Source: JAGDMJ01 sp963809695
GTDB taxonomy: Bacteria; Bacteroidota; Ignavibacteria; UBA10030; UBA6906
Direction of reading: 5' to 3'
DNA length: 64,000 bases
Assembly: GCA_963809695.1 (NCBI GenBank)
Contig: CAWEKI010000011.1
Coordinates: 1 to 64,000, forward strand
Shown: piece after piece, positions 1-10,386 of the stretch
Layout of the letters: each line of letters opens with the position of its first letter
Position numbering within the stretch: the first letter of the stretch is position 1
Translations under genes and position numbers: made by a program
The notes under the pieces: model-generated
What the model saw: the letters and a program-made list of their open reading frames with translations, nothing else
Databases searched by the model: none
Told to the model about the DNA's origin: nothing

Positions 1-567
1 TTATGTGAAGAAAGGCGTGGCCCCCTTGCGGCAGGCAGGGCCGGGAATCGTGTGCACACTTGTGGGCTCCGCGCTTGGTACGTGGGGCGTACAACGAATG
101 GATTCCGGCGTACTCAACATCGTCATCCCCTTCCTGCTCCTCGGGATTGCCATCTACATGCTCTTCACTCCCTCACTCGGAGAGACGGAGCGGCATCCCC
201 GTATCTCAACCACGCTTTTCTATCTGGTCTTTGGCATCGGATTAGGGTTCTATGACGGCTTCTTTGGTCCCGGGGTGGGCTCTTTCTGGGCCGGTGCGCT
301 TGTTGGTCGACATGGGCTCTCAACGTCCTTGAAAAGCGACGGGCTGTACCAAAGTCATGAACTTCACAGCGATGTTGTCTCCTCGTGCTTCTTCGTGGCG
401 GGGGCATGTCTCGTCACGGCCGGGCTGGTCGTGGCCGTGGGGCGGGTCGTTGTCGCGCGCATAGGGCCAGGAATGGTAATTCGAGGGGAGCAAAGCTCAT
501 CAAGCCCATCTTCGTGGCCATTGTTATCCTGACGACGCTCAAGTTGCTTCATGACCGGTTTGCGTGA
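1..567 (+). CDS. TSUP-family permease (YfcA/TauE/SafE type), 5' partial and frameshifted
   Basis: Membrane permease of the sulfite exporter TauE/SafE (TSUP) family; transported substrate unknown. The reading frame is open to the left edge, so the N-terminal part is missing. The family hallmark GFYDGFFGPGVGSFW is clear at about 239-283, preceded by hydrophobic segments. After it the frame wanders: between about 300 and 370 the expected LNVLKATG..TKVMNFTSDVVS pattern is spread over several frames. Near 483-487 one G appears to be missing from a G run, which moves the conserved end (GAKLIKPIFVAIVILTTLK) into another frame ending with TGA at 565-567. The family is clear; sequencing error is likelier than decay because both halves are well conserved. 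Confidence 0.75.
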
Positions 568-715
568 CGATGGAATTTTTCCATTCCTGGCTGTTGTAAT
601 ACATGGGAGGAAGGGAGAAACCGTCTTCGGTGTTAACCCTTGATATCATTGAGCTTACAGCGAAGACCTCATGCCGAATTGCAATTTTTCCCACCCATTT
701 AGATATAATGAGCAA

Positions 716-1743
716 ATGATGATCGACATTCAGCCACAAACCGTCCGTGCCCGGGAGCTTTATGGGGACTACTGGTTCGATTGGAAACCCGTCCCCCGTC
801 TCCGCCCTTCGTGGGTCGGTGATCCTGATCCCGATTCTGGGATTACACCTGCGCCTCGTGTATTCGCTCGCTCGCGTATGTCAAGGAGTGGCAAAAGAAA
901 TATGGCCCGTATGGATTGACGGTAGTCGGCGTACACACCCCAAGATTCCCATTCGGACAGAATCCCGAAGAAGTCGAAAAGGCGATTCGCAGGTTTGGGA
1001 TCAAGTATCCCGCAGTGATGGACAATGTCGCGCTGATAGCTTCGCACTATGACAGCCGTGTGTGGCCCACGTTCTTCCTGATCGACAGGAGCGGATTCAT
1101 CCGTTATAGAAAGGAAGGGGAGGGCAACTACGCTGCAACGGAGCATGCGCTTCAGACGCTTCTGTACGACGCAGGAGTGGGAGAGGAGCTTCCGTTGCCC
1201 ATGGAGGCACTCCGCGACATTGACCGGGTTGGCGCCGTATGTTTCCGGGCGACTTCCGAGATCCATGCCGGTTATCTCCGGGGAAGCATCGGGAACGTGG
1301 AAGGGTATAGCCCTGAATCGGTGGTCAACTATGCCGACCCCGGCATTTATCTTGACGGCCGGTTCTATGCCGCAGGGGATTGGATGAACGGGAGGGATAG
1401 TCTCCGCCTGGATGAACCGGAGGGGGGGGAAGGGCATATAATCCTTGACTACCAGGGCCTTGAAGTCGGCGGGGTACTCAGGCGGGAAGGAAAGAGAAGG
1501 GTCGAGGTTGATATCAGGCAGGATGACCGATTTCTCACCGCGGACACGCGCGGCGAGGATGTCCGTTTGACCCCGGACGGCAGAAGTTACCTGGTCGTGA
1601 CCGAACCCCGGCTCTACAACATCATACGAAACGGAGAATACGGGGAGCACGTGCTGAAGCTCAGCACGCGCAGCAATTCTTTTACCGTGTATTCCTTTTC
1701 ATTTCTCACGGCAGTCATCCCTGAGCTGGTATCAAAGAACTAG
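716..1743 (+). CDS. Redoxin-domain protein (thioredoxin-like with DipZ-type C-terminal domain), frameshifted
   Basis: Predicted thiol-disulfide redox protein. Read across frames, the N-terminal part gives a TlpA/AhpC-type fold with the redox motif CASC in WDYTCASCIRSLAYV (838-879), followed by WQKKYGPYGLTVVGVHTP and the cis-proline region VWPTFFLIDRSG. The C-terminal third resembles the accessory domain of DipZ-like redoxins (LDGRFYAAGDWMNGRDSL). The frame shifts at a C run near 792-796 (one extra C) and again near 831-837. From 838 to the TAG at 1741-1743 the frame is open. The start is uncertain: tandem ATG codons lie at 716 and 719. A TATAAT hexamer at 704-709 would place transcription almost at the start codon, but this is weak evidence. 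No export signal is visible at the N-terminus. Confidence 0.7.
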
Positions 1744-1758
1744 CGCATAATATTCACG

Positions 1759-2781
1759 ATGGGTGACGAATCGTCGGCCATCAGGCCGGTCCGGTCTCTG
1801 CCACCGGCAGAGACCGGGACCCACAGCTTGGAGGCCGGGGCCGGGCTGGACACCCGCATCACGCGGATGTTCGGCATAGTGTATCCGATCATTCAGGCGG
1901 GGATGGTGTGGACGGCGGGCAATAAGCTCGCCGTTGCAGTTTCTGAAGCGGGCGGCCTTGGTCTGATCGGCGCGGGTTCAATGAGTCCGGATCTTCTTCG
2001 CGAGCACATAGGCAAGGCGAAGAGCCGGACATCAAAACCGTTCGGCGTCAACATACCGCTGATGCGAAAGGATGCCGCTGAGCTCATCCGGGTGACCCTC
2101 GAAGAAGGCGTGAAGATCGTGTTCACATCCTCCGGGCACCCGATGATGTTTACTGCTCAGCTCAAGAAGGCAGGATGCATCGTCGTTCATGTGATCGCTG
2201 CTGTGAAGCACGCCCGCAAGGCGGTGAGTTTCGGGTGTGATGCCGTCGTCGCGGAGGGGTTTGAAGCGGGAGGTCACAACGGCGTCGACGAGATCACCAC
2301 GCTTGCCCTGGTGCCGCAGGTCGTAGATGCCGTTGAGATTCCCGTGATCGCCGCCGGTGGGATTGCCGACGGACGCGGCATGGCCGCAGCCCTGGCGCTA
2401 GGCGCCGAGGGGGTGCAGGTGGGCACTCGCTTTGCCGTGACCAGGGAGTCGTCGGCCCACGACAACTACAAGAAAGTCGTGGTTGAGGCGGGGGATGGTG
2501 CGACGGTGTTGACATTGAAGAAAATCACTCCGGTCCGGATGGTGAAGACCCCGTTTGCCATGAAAGCGCTCGAAGCCGAGCGCCGCGGTGCCACAAAGGA
2601 AGAGCTCGAGGAGTTGCTGGGAACGAAACGGGAGAGAGCGGGCATCTTCGAAGGCAGCCTGGAAGAGGGAGAGTTCGAAGCCGGGCAGAGTTCGGGTCTC
2701 ATAAGGGACATTCCGCCCGCAGGAGATGTTATCAGAAGAATGATGGAAGAATATCAACGAGTGAAGCAGCGGCTGCCATGA
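1759..2781 (+). CDS. Nitronate monooxygenase / FabK-like flavoprotein
   Basis: FMN-dependent TIM-barrel enzyme of the nitronate monooxygenase (2-nitropropane dioxygenase) family, which also contains the enoyl-ACP reductase FabK. The family start FGIVYPIIQAGMVW lies at residues 38-51, after a variable leader of about 35 residues, so the true start could be later. GFEAGGHNG near residues 165-173 is the FMN/active-site loop with its histidine, and IAAGGIADGRGMAAALALGA near 200-220 is the phosphate-binding segment. Length (340 aa) is normal. Its TGA overlaps the start of metH by four bases (ATGA at 2778-2781), so the two are probably translated together. Sequence alone does not separate a nitronate oxidase from a FabK-type reductase. 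Confidence 0.85.
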   Translation: MGDESSAIRPVRSLPPAETGTHSLEAGAGLDTRITRMFGIVYPIIQAGMVWTAGNKLAVAVSEAGGLGLIGAGSMSPDLLREHIGKAKSRTSKPFGVNIPLMRKDAAELIRVTLEEGVKIVFTSSGHPMMFTAQLKKAGCIVVHVIAAVKHARKAVSFGCDAVVAEGFEAGGHNGVDEITTLALVPQVVDAVEIPVIAAGGIADGRGMAAALALGAEGVQVGTRFAVTRESSAHDNYKKVVVEAGDGATVLTLKKITPVRMVKTPFAMKALEAERRGATKEELEELLGTKRERAGIFEGSLEEGEFEAGQSSGLIRDIPPAGDVIRRMMEEYQRVKQRLP

Positions 2782-5700
2782 GATCATTCATAAGCGTTCA
2801 GAAGGAGAAAATCATCGTCTTTGACGGGGCGACCGGCACCCACCTTCAGGGGCAGGGGCTTAGCGCCGACGATTTCGGGGGAGAACACCTTAACGGCTGC
2901 AACGAATATCTGGTGGTTTCCTGTCCCCGGTCCGTGGAAAACGTCCACCGGGACTACCTCCAGGCCGGCTGCGATGTCATCGAGACGAACTCCTTTGGCA
3001 GTACCTCGATCGTCCTGGCGGAATACGGTCTTGCGGCCCGTGCTTACGAGTTGAACGTGAAAGCCGCGCAGATCGCCAGGCGCATGGCCCGGGAATTCTC
3101 CACACCCGAACATCCCCGGTTCGTGGCAGGCTCGATGGGACCCACCACGAAACTCCCGTCGCTGGGCCACATCAAATTCAAGCAGATGGCCGCCGCTTAC
3201 AAAGAGCAGGCGAGGGGATTGGCCGAGGGAGGAGCGGATCTTCTCTGCGTTGAAACGTGCCAGGATGTTCTTCAATCAAAGGCTGCCCTCTGCGGGATTT
3301 TCGAATACTTCGAAGAGTCCCGCTCCCGGCTTCCCGTCATTGTTTCGGTGACCGTTGAGACGATGGGGACACTCCTGCTTGGCACGGAGATCTCCGCGGC
3401 GCTGGTCTCGCTTGAGCCGTACGATGTCGATGTCATCGGGATCAACTGCGCCACCGGTCCGAAGGAGATGTCGGAGCACGTGCGGGTTCTGACTGCAAGC
3501 AGTCCAAAGCCGATCTTTGTGATGCCGAACGCGGGCATTCCGGAAAATGTCGGAGGCCACGCGCATTATTCGCTCACGCCGGAGGAATTGACGAGGTATC
3601 TTTCCCACTTCGTCCGCGACCTTGGTGTCAGCGTGGTCGGCGGATGCTGCGGGACCACCCGGCGACACATTCGGAAGCTCGTCGAAGCGGTCGGCGGACT
3701 TGCGCCTCGGAACGGAAAGTCGACTTCGTTCCGAGCGCGTCCAGCCTCTATCAGTCCTGCCCCTTCAGGTTGCTCCGCCCCCCGTCCTGATCGGGGAGCG
3801 CACCAATGCGAACGGGAGCAAACAATTTCGCGATCTGCTTGCCCGGGAAGATTGGGAAGGGATCGTCGCCATGGGGCGCGACGCGGCGCAAGGAGGGCGC
3901 GCATATGGTCGACGTCTGCGCCGCGTACGTCGGCCGGGATGAAGCGTGCGACATGCGGGAGATCATCTACCGCTTCAACACGCAGGTGCAGCTGCCGATC
4001 GTGATCGATTCGACGGAGGCGCCCGTTATCGAGGAAGCCCTGCAGCTGATCGGCGGCAAGGCGATCGTCAATTCGATCAATCTTGAAGATGGCGAGGAAC
4101 GGATCAACAGGGTCGTGCCGCTCTGCAAGAAGTACGGCGCCGCGGTGATTGCCCTGACGATCGATGAAAAGGGAATGGCGAAGACGAGCCGAGGAGAAGC
4201 TCGCCATTGCCCGAAGCGCATCTACGATCTGGTCGTCGGAAAGTACGGGATGCGACCGCACGACCTGATTTTCGACACGCTCACGTTCACGCTCGGCTCC
4301 GGGCGACGAGGAGTTCCGCAAGGCGGGGATCGAGACGCTGAACGGGATCCGTCTGATCAAGAAGGAATTCCCGGAGGTCAAGACGCTGCTCGGCGTCAGC
4401 AACATTTCCTTTGGCCTCAATCCTCAGGCCCGCCATGTGCTGAACTCGGTCTTCCTTCATTACGCGATCGAGGCGGGGCTCGATATGGCAATCGTCCACG
4501 CTTCCAAGATCATGCCGCTGTACAAGATCGACGAAAAAGGGCGGGAAATCGCCCGGCGGTTGATCTTCGACGAACGGAAGTTCGAGGAGGCCGCCGCATG
4601 AGCGGATTCGGCCAAAGTCCGCAAGGTGACCTACGACCCGCTTGCGGAGCTGATGAGCTACTACGCCGGGCAGAAGGGGGAAAAGAAAGAAAAAGCGGCC
4701 GCGGCCGGACCCGTCGAGGAACGGCTGAAGAACAGGATCATCGACGGCGACAAAGTCGGCCTCCAGGCGTGATCTGGATGAGGCGCTGAAGAGTTATACG
4801 GCGCTCGACATCATCAACACGATCCTCCTTGACGGCATGAAGGTCGTCGGCGAGCTCTTCGGCAGCGGGCAGATGCAACTCCCCTTCGTGCTCCAATCGG
4901 CCGAGGTGATGAAATCGGCGGTGGCGTACCTCGAGCGAGTTCATGGACAAGACGGAGAGCAGCGCAAAGGGGACGATGGTCATTGCTACGGTCAAAGGGG
5001 ATGTGCATGATATCGGGAAGAACCTGGTGGATATCATCCTGACCAACAACGGCTACCGAGTCGTGAACCTCGGCATCAAATGTCCGATCGAGACCATGCT
5101 GCACGCTGCCGGCGGAGCACAAGGCGGATGCCATTGGCATGAGCGGGCTGCTGGTGAAGTCGACGCTGGTGATGAAGGAAAATCTGGAGGTCATGAACGA
5201 GCAGGGGCTTACCATCCCCGTGGTGCTCGGCGGCGCGGCGCTGACCAGGACGATATGTTGAACAAGACTTGCGGCGCGTGTACAAGGGGAAAGTGTTCTA
5301 TGCCAACGATGCCTTTGACGGACTCCATTTCATGGAGAAGATCGCCCAGGGTCGGCTGTCATATTCGCCGGGCGAGGCTGGCCCCTCCGATGAAGACGAC
5401 AAGCTGACCGGCACCGAGGCCAAGATCGCCCTCGCCCGCAAGGAAGACGAACGCTACAAAGAACCCGCGGCGGCGGGGCAGAAGCGCTCACGCGTGCGCA
5501 CCGACGCGCCCATTCCCGATCCCCCGTTCCTGGGGACGAAAGTGGTGGATGATATTCCTCTGGACGACGTGTTCCGGTTCGTGAACGAAGTCGCCCTGGT
5601 CCGGGGGCAGTGGCAGATGCGAAAAGGGAAAATGAAGGAGGAGGAATACAGGAGACTCCTTGACGAAAAAATTCTTCCCGACTTCTCAGCCCTGAAGCAG

Positions 5701-6307
5701 CAGGTCAAGCGGGAACGTCTTCTTCAGCCCCGCGTGGTGTATGGATACTTCCCCTGCCAATCCCAGGGAGATGACCTGATCGTCTATCGAGAGGATCAGA
5801 AGACCGAGCGACTGCGGTTCACGTTTCCCGCGGCAGACGGATGACCGCTTCCTTTGCCTCTCCGATTATTTCGCCTCCGTGGAATCCGGCAAGATCGATG
5901 TCGTTGCTTTCCACCTCGTGACGATGGGAAAGGTGGCCTCGGAGCACTCGGCGAAGCTCTTCGCGGCGAATGACTACAAGAATTACCTCTACTTCCACGG
6001 CCTGAGCGTGGAATCCGCCGAGGCCCTGGCAGAACTCTGGCACAAGAAGATCCGGGAAGAGCTTGGTATCGCGGGAAAGGACAATCCGGACATCAAGCGC
6101 CTGTTTTCACAGGGGTATCAGGGCTCGCGTTACAGCTTCGGATATCCCGCCTGCCCCAATCTTGAGGACCAGACGAAGCTCTTCGAGCTGCTGGAGGGAG
6201 AGCGGATCGGCGTACACCTGACCGACGAATTTGCGCTTGACCCCGAGCAGAGCACGAATGCGATCATTGTGCATCATCCGGAGGCAAGGTACTTCAATAT
6301 CAAGTGA
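2778..6307 (+). CDS. metH: Cobalamin-dependent methionine synthase, broken by about ten frameshifts
   Basis: Transfers a methyl group from 5-methyltetrahydrofolate to homocysteine through cobalamin. All four modules can be read by changing frame. Homocysteine-binding domain: FDGATGTHLQ near the start and the zinc ligands GGCCGTT near 3641-3661. Pterin domain: LIGERTNANGSKQF, DVCAAYVGRDE, then IVIDSTEAPVIEEAL. Cobalamin domain: DVHDIGKN at about 5000-5023, with the cobalt-ligating histidine. Reactivation domain: YGYFPCQSQGDDL, then GYPACPNLEDQTKLF near 6140. Frame changes lie near 3715-3790, 3890, 4195-4215, 4303, 4608, 4770, 4936, 5110, 5258 and 5845, mostly one base each. The near-perfect conservation between breaks argues for assembly or base-calling error rather than an old pseudogene. 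Confidence 0.9.
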
Positions 6308-6723
6308 ATTGCTCCTGGCTCTCCTCCAGGACCAGTCGCGCCCGTGCGGGCACTTCCGCCGCTATCTCCGGTCGTGCCCGATGCGAATCTCCCTCCACAA
6401 CGCCCCTCGCACGATACCGCTATGATCTTGCCGGCCTCGGGTCCCTCGTTTCGGTTCCCGAGTCGCGCTGATCGGCAATGCGATGAGGATGGGGTGAATG
6501 GGATGTTCTTTGATGCTTGCGGGACTCGACATATGTGCTTCCTCCCTTGAACCAGAATGCGATTTGTTCTTAAGTCTCCAAAAGCCGGATCTGAATGGCA
6601 ATAAGGGAATCTGTGTAGTCCGGGCTAGAATGTTCGCTCCAGAGTTCCCTTTCTGCTTGCAACTATTTTGAGTTTTCGTTATGTTAGTGAGGAATTTCAC
6701 ACTTCATCGGAAGGAAGACAAAG
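6308..6723. other. Intergenic stretch without a supported gene
   Basis: 416 bases between metH and the ferredoxin gene. Open frames here are short and show no recognisable protein similarity. A good ribosome binding site for the ferredoxin (GGAAGGAAG) lies at the right end. I see no clear hairpin with a T run. Confidence 0.5.
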
Positions 6724-7065
6724 ATGGCAACGATGATCACAGAAGAATGCATCAATTGCGGTGCGTGCGAGCCCGAGTGCCCGAACACGGCAATCTATGC
6801 AGGCGGCGTCCAGTACGAATTTGAGGGTAAAATGATTGATGCACTCTCGAATGACTTCTATTACATTGTTCCGGAGAAATGCACCGAATGTGTCGGTCAT
6901 TTTGACCAGGAGCAGTGTGCGGCAGTGTGTCCGGTTGACTGCTGCGTCCCCGATCCGAATCGGGTCGAGACGGAGGAATCGCTCTTCGAGCGTGCCAAGG
7001 CTCTGCATCCGGAGAAAGAATTTTCCTCGCCGAGCTCGTCAACCTCACATTTTCAGAAGGCCTGA
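6724..7065 (+). CDS. YfhL-type 4Fe-4S dicluster ferredoxin
   Basis: Small cytoplasmic electron carrier. The first cluster motif is CINCGACEPECP near residues 10-21. The second site is the extended, irregular CTECVGHFDQEQCAAVCP typical of YfhL/Fdx-like ferredoxins, followed by a short C-terminal extension. Length is 113 aa; the start is supported by GGAAGGAAG upstream of ATG. The neighbours are also redox or Fe-S proteins (Rieske ferredoxin, QueG, thioredoxin reductase), all on the same strand. The physiological partner cannot be deduced. Confidence 0.92.
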   Translation: MATMITEECINCGACEPECPNTAIYAGGVQYEFEGKMIDALSNDFYYIVPEKCTECVGHFDQEQCAAVCPVDCCVPDPNRVETEESLFERAKALHPEKEFSSPSSSTSHFQKA

Positions 7066-7227
7066 TCTCGCACCGCGAATCCTGGCTGCATGTGAAAGGT
7101 CGGTGTTCTGTCCGGCCGGGTCAAACCGACCTGGAGGATGGGCACCGACCTTCGTTTTTCACACGTTCTTGTCCCCGGACTCGAGGAGGTCACCATTCCT
7201 TGCGACTCCGGAAACGATGGAGTCACC

Positions 7228-8073
7228 ATGAAGATCGGCAGCTACGACCTGCATGCCATTGAGACCGGGCGCTTTGCCCTGGACGGCGGCGCCATGTTTG
7301 GAGTGGTCCCGCGTCCGCTCTGGGAAAAGACCAATCCGCCGGATGAGCGCAACCGCATTACCATGGCTGCGCGCGTGCTCCTGCTCGTGGGTGACGGGCG
7401 TAGGATCCTCGTGGATACAGGCAATGGCGACAAGTTCGACCAGAAGTTCGCGTCGATCTACAGGATGGAAGGGGGCAGGGAATTCATGGCCTCGTCTCTC
7501 GGCCGCCACGATGTGACTCCCGGCGACATCACGGACGTCATTCTTACGCATCTGCACTTTGACCATGCCGGAGGTGCGACCTGTCGGGAAGGGGAACGCG
7601 TGGTTCCCGCCTTTCCCAATGCAACGTACCATGTGCAGCGGCAGCACTGGGAAGCGGCACTTCATCCTACGGATCGGGATCGAGCAAGTTTCCTCCCCGA
7701 CGATTTCATGCCGCTGCATCAAGCCGGAGTACTGAAATTCATCGAGGGAGAAGAAGCGATCCTCCCCGGGATCCGGGCACGGCTCGTACACGGACACACG
7801 ACCGCGCTGCAATGCCCACTGATCAGTGACGGACAGACAAGCCTCCTGTATTGCGCGGATCTGGTTCCGCTAGCTTCGCATCTGCATCTTCCCTGGATCA
7901 TGGCGTACGATCTGCGCCCGCTGGTCACACTGGAAGAGAAACGCACGACCCTTGACCGTGCCGTGGATGAACAGTGGATCATGTTCTTCGAACATGACCC
8001 GGTTCTCAAGGCGGGTTATGTGGAGCGCACCGAGAAAGGATACACCCTCGGACAATCGCTTACCATGGAGTGA
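7228..8073 (+). CDS. MBL-fold metallo-hydrolase
   Basis: Metallo-beta-lactamase-fold hydrolase of about 281 aa. The metal-binding motif THLHFDHAGG is near residues 107-116; further ligands are likely in HGHTT and in the aspartate of LLYCADLVP. The N-terminus MKIGSYDLHAIETGRF resembles the YtnP-like, lactonase-type branch of the family. The frame is open from 7138, but the ATG at 7228 fits the family start. The stop is followed after three bases by the ATG of the Rieske ferredoxin, so the two are almost certainly co-transcribed. The substrate is not known. Confidence 0.85.
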   Translation: MKIGSYDLHAIETGRFALDGGAMFGVVPRPLWEKTNPPDERNRITMAARVLLLVGDGRRILVDTGNGDKFDQKFASIYRMEGGREFMASSLGRHDVTPGDITDVILTHLHFDHAGGATCREGERVVPAFPNATYHVQRQHWEAALHPTDRDRASFLPDDFMPLHQAGVLKFIEGEEAILPGIRARLVHGHTTALQCPLISDGQTSLLYCADLVPLASHLHLPWIMAYDLRPLVTLEEKRTTLDRAVDEQWIMFFEHDPVLKAGYVERTEKGYTLGQSLTME

Positions 8074-8076
8074 CGT

Positions 8077-8394
8077 ATGGCAGGGACCTTCGTCAACGTA
8101 GGGAAAGTCTCCGCCATCCCGGATGGAAAAGGCAAACGCGTGAAAGTCGGGGATGAGGATGTGGCGCTCTGGAATGTGCGGGGCAAGTTCTATGCGATCG
8201 ACAACATTTGCGCTCATCAGCATTCCCCGATGCTCCACCAGGGGATCCTGGAAGACCTCACCGTTGCCTGTCCAATGCACGGATGGACCTTTTCGCTGGA
8301 GACCGGGAAAGCCACGGTCGGAAGCGGCAAGGTGAGGACGTACCCGGTGAAGGTCGTGGGGGAGGATCTGTGGGTGGAAAGCAGGGAGGAATGA
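8077..8394 (+). CDS. Rieske-type 2Fe-2S ferredoxin (NirD/BphF-like)
   Basis: Single-domain Rieske protein of 105 aa, a soluble electron carrier. The cluster ligands are seen as CAHQH near residue 46 and CPMHGW near residue 64, with the usual intervening HSPMLHQGILED loop. No membrane anchor or catalytic oxygenase domain is present. It begins three bases after the MBL-fold gene, with GGAG overlapping the end of that gene as its ribosome binding site. It could serve the neighbouring hydrolase or an oxygenase elsewhere. Confidence 0.9.
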   Translation: MAGTFVNVGKVSAIPDGKGKRVKVGDEDVALWNVRGKFYAIDNICAHQHSPMLHQGILEDLTVACPMHGWTFSLETGKATVGSGKVRTYPVKVVGEDLWVESREE

Positions 8395-8451
8395 AGGACG
8401 AAAGAGGCTGAGGCGTAGCGGCGAACACCCATAGCATGCGGCGGGAGGATC

Positions 8452-9405
8452 GTGGGAGACAACAATCAGGCGGAAGCCAACATAAAAGCGAAGGCCCGGG
8501 AGCTAGGATTCTCGATGGTTGGGATTGCCTCCGCGGGGACGCTCGCGGATGAAGGAGCCCGGCTGCAGGAATGGCTTCGACGCGGGTATCAGGGTTCCAT
8601 GGCATGGATGGAGCGGCGAACCGAGAAACGGAGCGATCCGCGGGAAATTCTGCCGGGAGCGAAGTCGGTGGTGTGCGTGGCGATCAACTACTACACGCCA
8701 TTCACGCATTGCGCGGACGAGGAGCATGGCAAGATTTCGCGGTACGCGTGGGGAGAAGACTATCACCGGCTGATAGGCAGCCGGCTGGAGGAATTGCGCA
8801 GCTGGATGACCACGGAGTTTGCCGGCTCGGAGTCCACGTGGTATGTCGATACCGGGCCGGTTCTGGAAAAAGCATGGGCACAGTTGGCCGGGATCGGCTG
8901 GCAGGGGAAACATACGAATGTGATCAGCAGGGAGTTCGGATCATGGATTTTTCTGGGAGAGATCATCACCACCCTCTCATTGCGCCCGGATCCGCCTGCC
9001 ACCGACCATTGCGGCTCCTGCACACTGTGCATTGAGGCCTGTCCGACCGGGGCCATCGTGGAACCGTACCTTGTAGACTCCCGGAGATGCCTTTCATATC
9101 TTACGATCGAGCATCGCACCGGGATATCCGGCGACGTTACGGCGCAGTTTGATGGCTGGATCTACGGTTGCGATGTGTGCCAGGACGTCTGTCCATGGAA
9201 CGAGAAGTTTTCACGGCCGAGCCACGAAGAGGCCTTCATGCCGCGGGAGGACCGTGCCGCGCCGAGACTGGAAGAATGGTCCGGGCTGAGCAGAGAGGAA
9301 TTCGCCGAACGATTCCGGGAGAGTCCCATCAGGCGGACCAAGTGGGAAGGATTGATGAGAAATATCGGCATCGTCCGGGATCACCCGTCCCGCAAGAAGC
9401 CATGA
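8452..9405 (+). CDS. queG: Epoxyqueuosine reductase
   Basis: Cobalamin- and Fe-S-dependent enzyme that reduces epoxyqueuosine to queuosine in tRNA, the last step of queuosine synthesis. The two 4Fe-4S motifs CGSCTLCIEACPTGA (near residue 187) and CDVCQDVCPWN (near residue 240) are intact. The N-terminal half has the expected LGFSMVGIASAG and YTDTGP-like (YVDTGPVLEKAWA) segments. Start is GTG at 8452, chosen because GGGAGG lies just upstream and the protein then has the family length (317 aa). Like MetH nearby, it needs cobalamin. Confidence 0.93.
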   Translation: MGDNNQAEANIKAKARELGFSMVGIASAGTLADEGARLQEWLRRGYQGSMAWMERRTEKRSDPREILPGAKSVVCVAINYYTPFTHCADEEHGKISRYAWGEDYHRLIGSRLEELRSWMTTEFAGSESTWYVDTGPVLEKAWAQLAGIGWQGKHTNVISREFGSWIFLGEIITTLSLRPDPPATDHCGSCTLCIEACPTGAIVEPYLVDSRRCLSYLTIEHRTGISGDVTAQFDGWIYGCDVCQDVCPWNEKFSRPSHEEAFMPREDRAAPRLEEWSGLSREEFAERFRESPIRRTKWEGLMRNIGIVRDHPSRKKP

Positions 9406-9441
9406 CTCTCCCGGGATTTCCCAGCATCTAATGGAGTGACC

Positions 9442-10386
9442 ATGTCCAAACATCATAAGCTCATCATAGTCGGGTCAGGGCCCGCGGGCCTCACGGCCGC
9501 GCTCTACGCGGCGCGCGCGAATCTGAATCCGGTGGTGTTCGAAGGGATCCAACCGGGCGGGCAGCTCACCATCACGACTGAGGTTGAGAACTTCCCGGCT
9601 TTTCCCAACGGCATTCTCGGCCCGGAGTTGATGGAATTGTTCCGCCAGCAAGCGCACAAGTTCGGCGCGACGTCGAACTATTCCGACATCGTCAGGGTCG
9701 ATTTTTCCGCGCGCCCATTCCTCCTCCGGACGGACAAAGAGGAATACAGTGCGGATGCCGTCATCGTGGCCACGGGGGCCTCCGCGAAATGGCTAGGCAT
9801 CCCCTCGGAAGATGTGTATATGGGGTACGGCGTTTCGGCATGCGCGACGTGCGACGGTTTCTTTTTCAGAAACCTTGAGGTGGTGGTCGTCGGCGGCGGA
9901 GATACCGCCCTTGAAGAAGCCTCTTTCCTGAGCAAGTTCGCTTCCAAGGTAACGATCGTTCACCGGCGCGATGCGCTCCGGGCGACAAAGATCATGCAGG
10001 ACAAAGCTCAGAAGAATCCGAAGATCGCTTTCGTGTGGGATGCTGTGATCGATGAGATTCTCGGGAAGAACGAAGACGGGAAAAAAGCGGTCACGGGGGT
10101 GAGGCTCAAGAACGTGAAGACGGGGGCTACCTCAATTCTGCGCACCGATGGTGTCTTCATGGGAATAGGCCACAAACCGAACACGGAGCTTTTTGTCGGA
10201 CAGTTGGAAATGGATCCCATCGGCTACATCATGACCCGTGAGGGGAGTACGCGCACAAGTATCCAGGGCGTCTTTGCCGCAGGAGATGTTGCCGACAGCG
10301 TCTACCGTCAGGCCGTCACCGCCGCCGGTTCTGGATGCAAAGCGGCCATCGATGCGGAGCGGTGGCTTGAGAGCCAGCATGACTGA
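9442..10386 (+). CDS. trxB: Thioredoxin-disulfide reductase
   Basis: NADPH-dependent flavoenzyme that reduces thioredoxin. N-terminal FAD-binding motif GSGPAGLTAALYAAR, active-site disulfide CATC near residues 134-137, NADPH-binding GGGDTALEEA, and C-terminal GVFAAGDVADSVYRQ that closes the FAD site. Length is 315 aa, as usual. I prefer the ATG at 9442, preceded by GGAG, over the in-frame GTG at 9436. No thioredoxin gene is adjacent, though the redoxin at 716-1743 is a possible local client. Confidence 0.95.
   Translation: MSKHHKLIIVGSGPAGLTAALYAARANLNPVVFEGIQPGGQLTITTEVENFPAFPNGILGPELMELFRQQAHKFGATSNYSDIVRVDFSARPFLLRTDKEEYSADAVIVATGASAKWLGIPSEDVYMGYGVSACATCDGFFFRNLEVVVVGGGDTALEEASFLSKFASKVTIVHRRDALRATKIMQDKAQKNPKIAFVWDAVIDEILGKNEDGKKAVTGVRLKNVKTGATSILRTDGVFMGIGHKPNTELFVGQLEMDPIGYIMTREGSTRTSIQGVFAAGDVADSVYRQAVTAAGSGCKAAIDAERWLESQHD

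Noticed and set aside
769..1650. 293-codon minus-strand open frame opposite the redoxin
   Set aside because: Antisense shadow; the + strand encodes a recognisable redox protein over the same bases.
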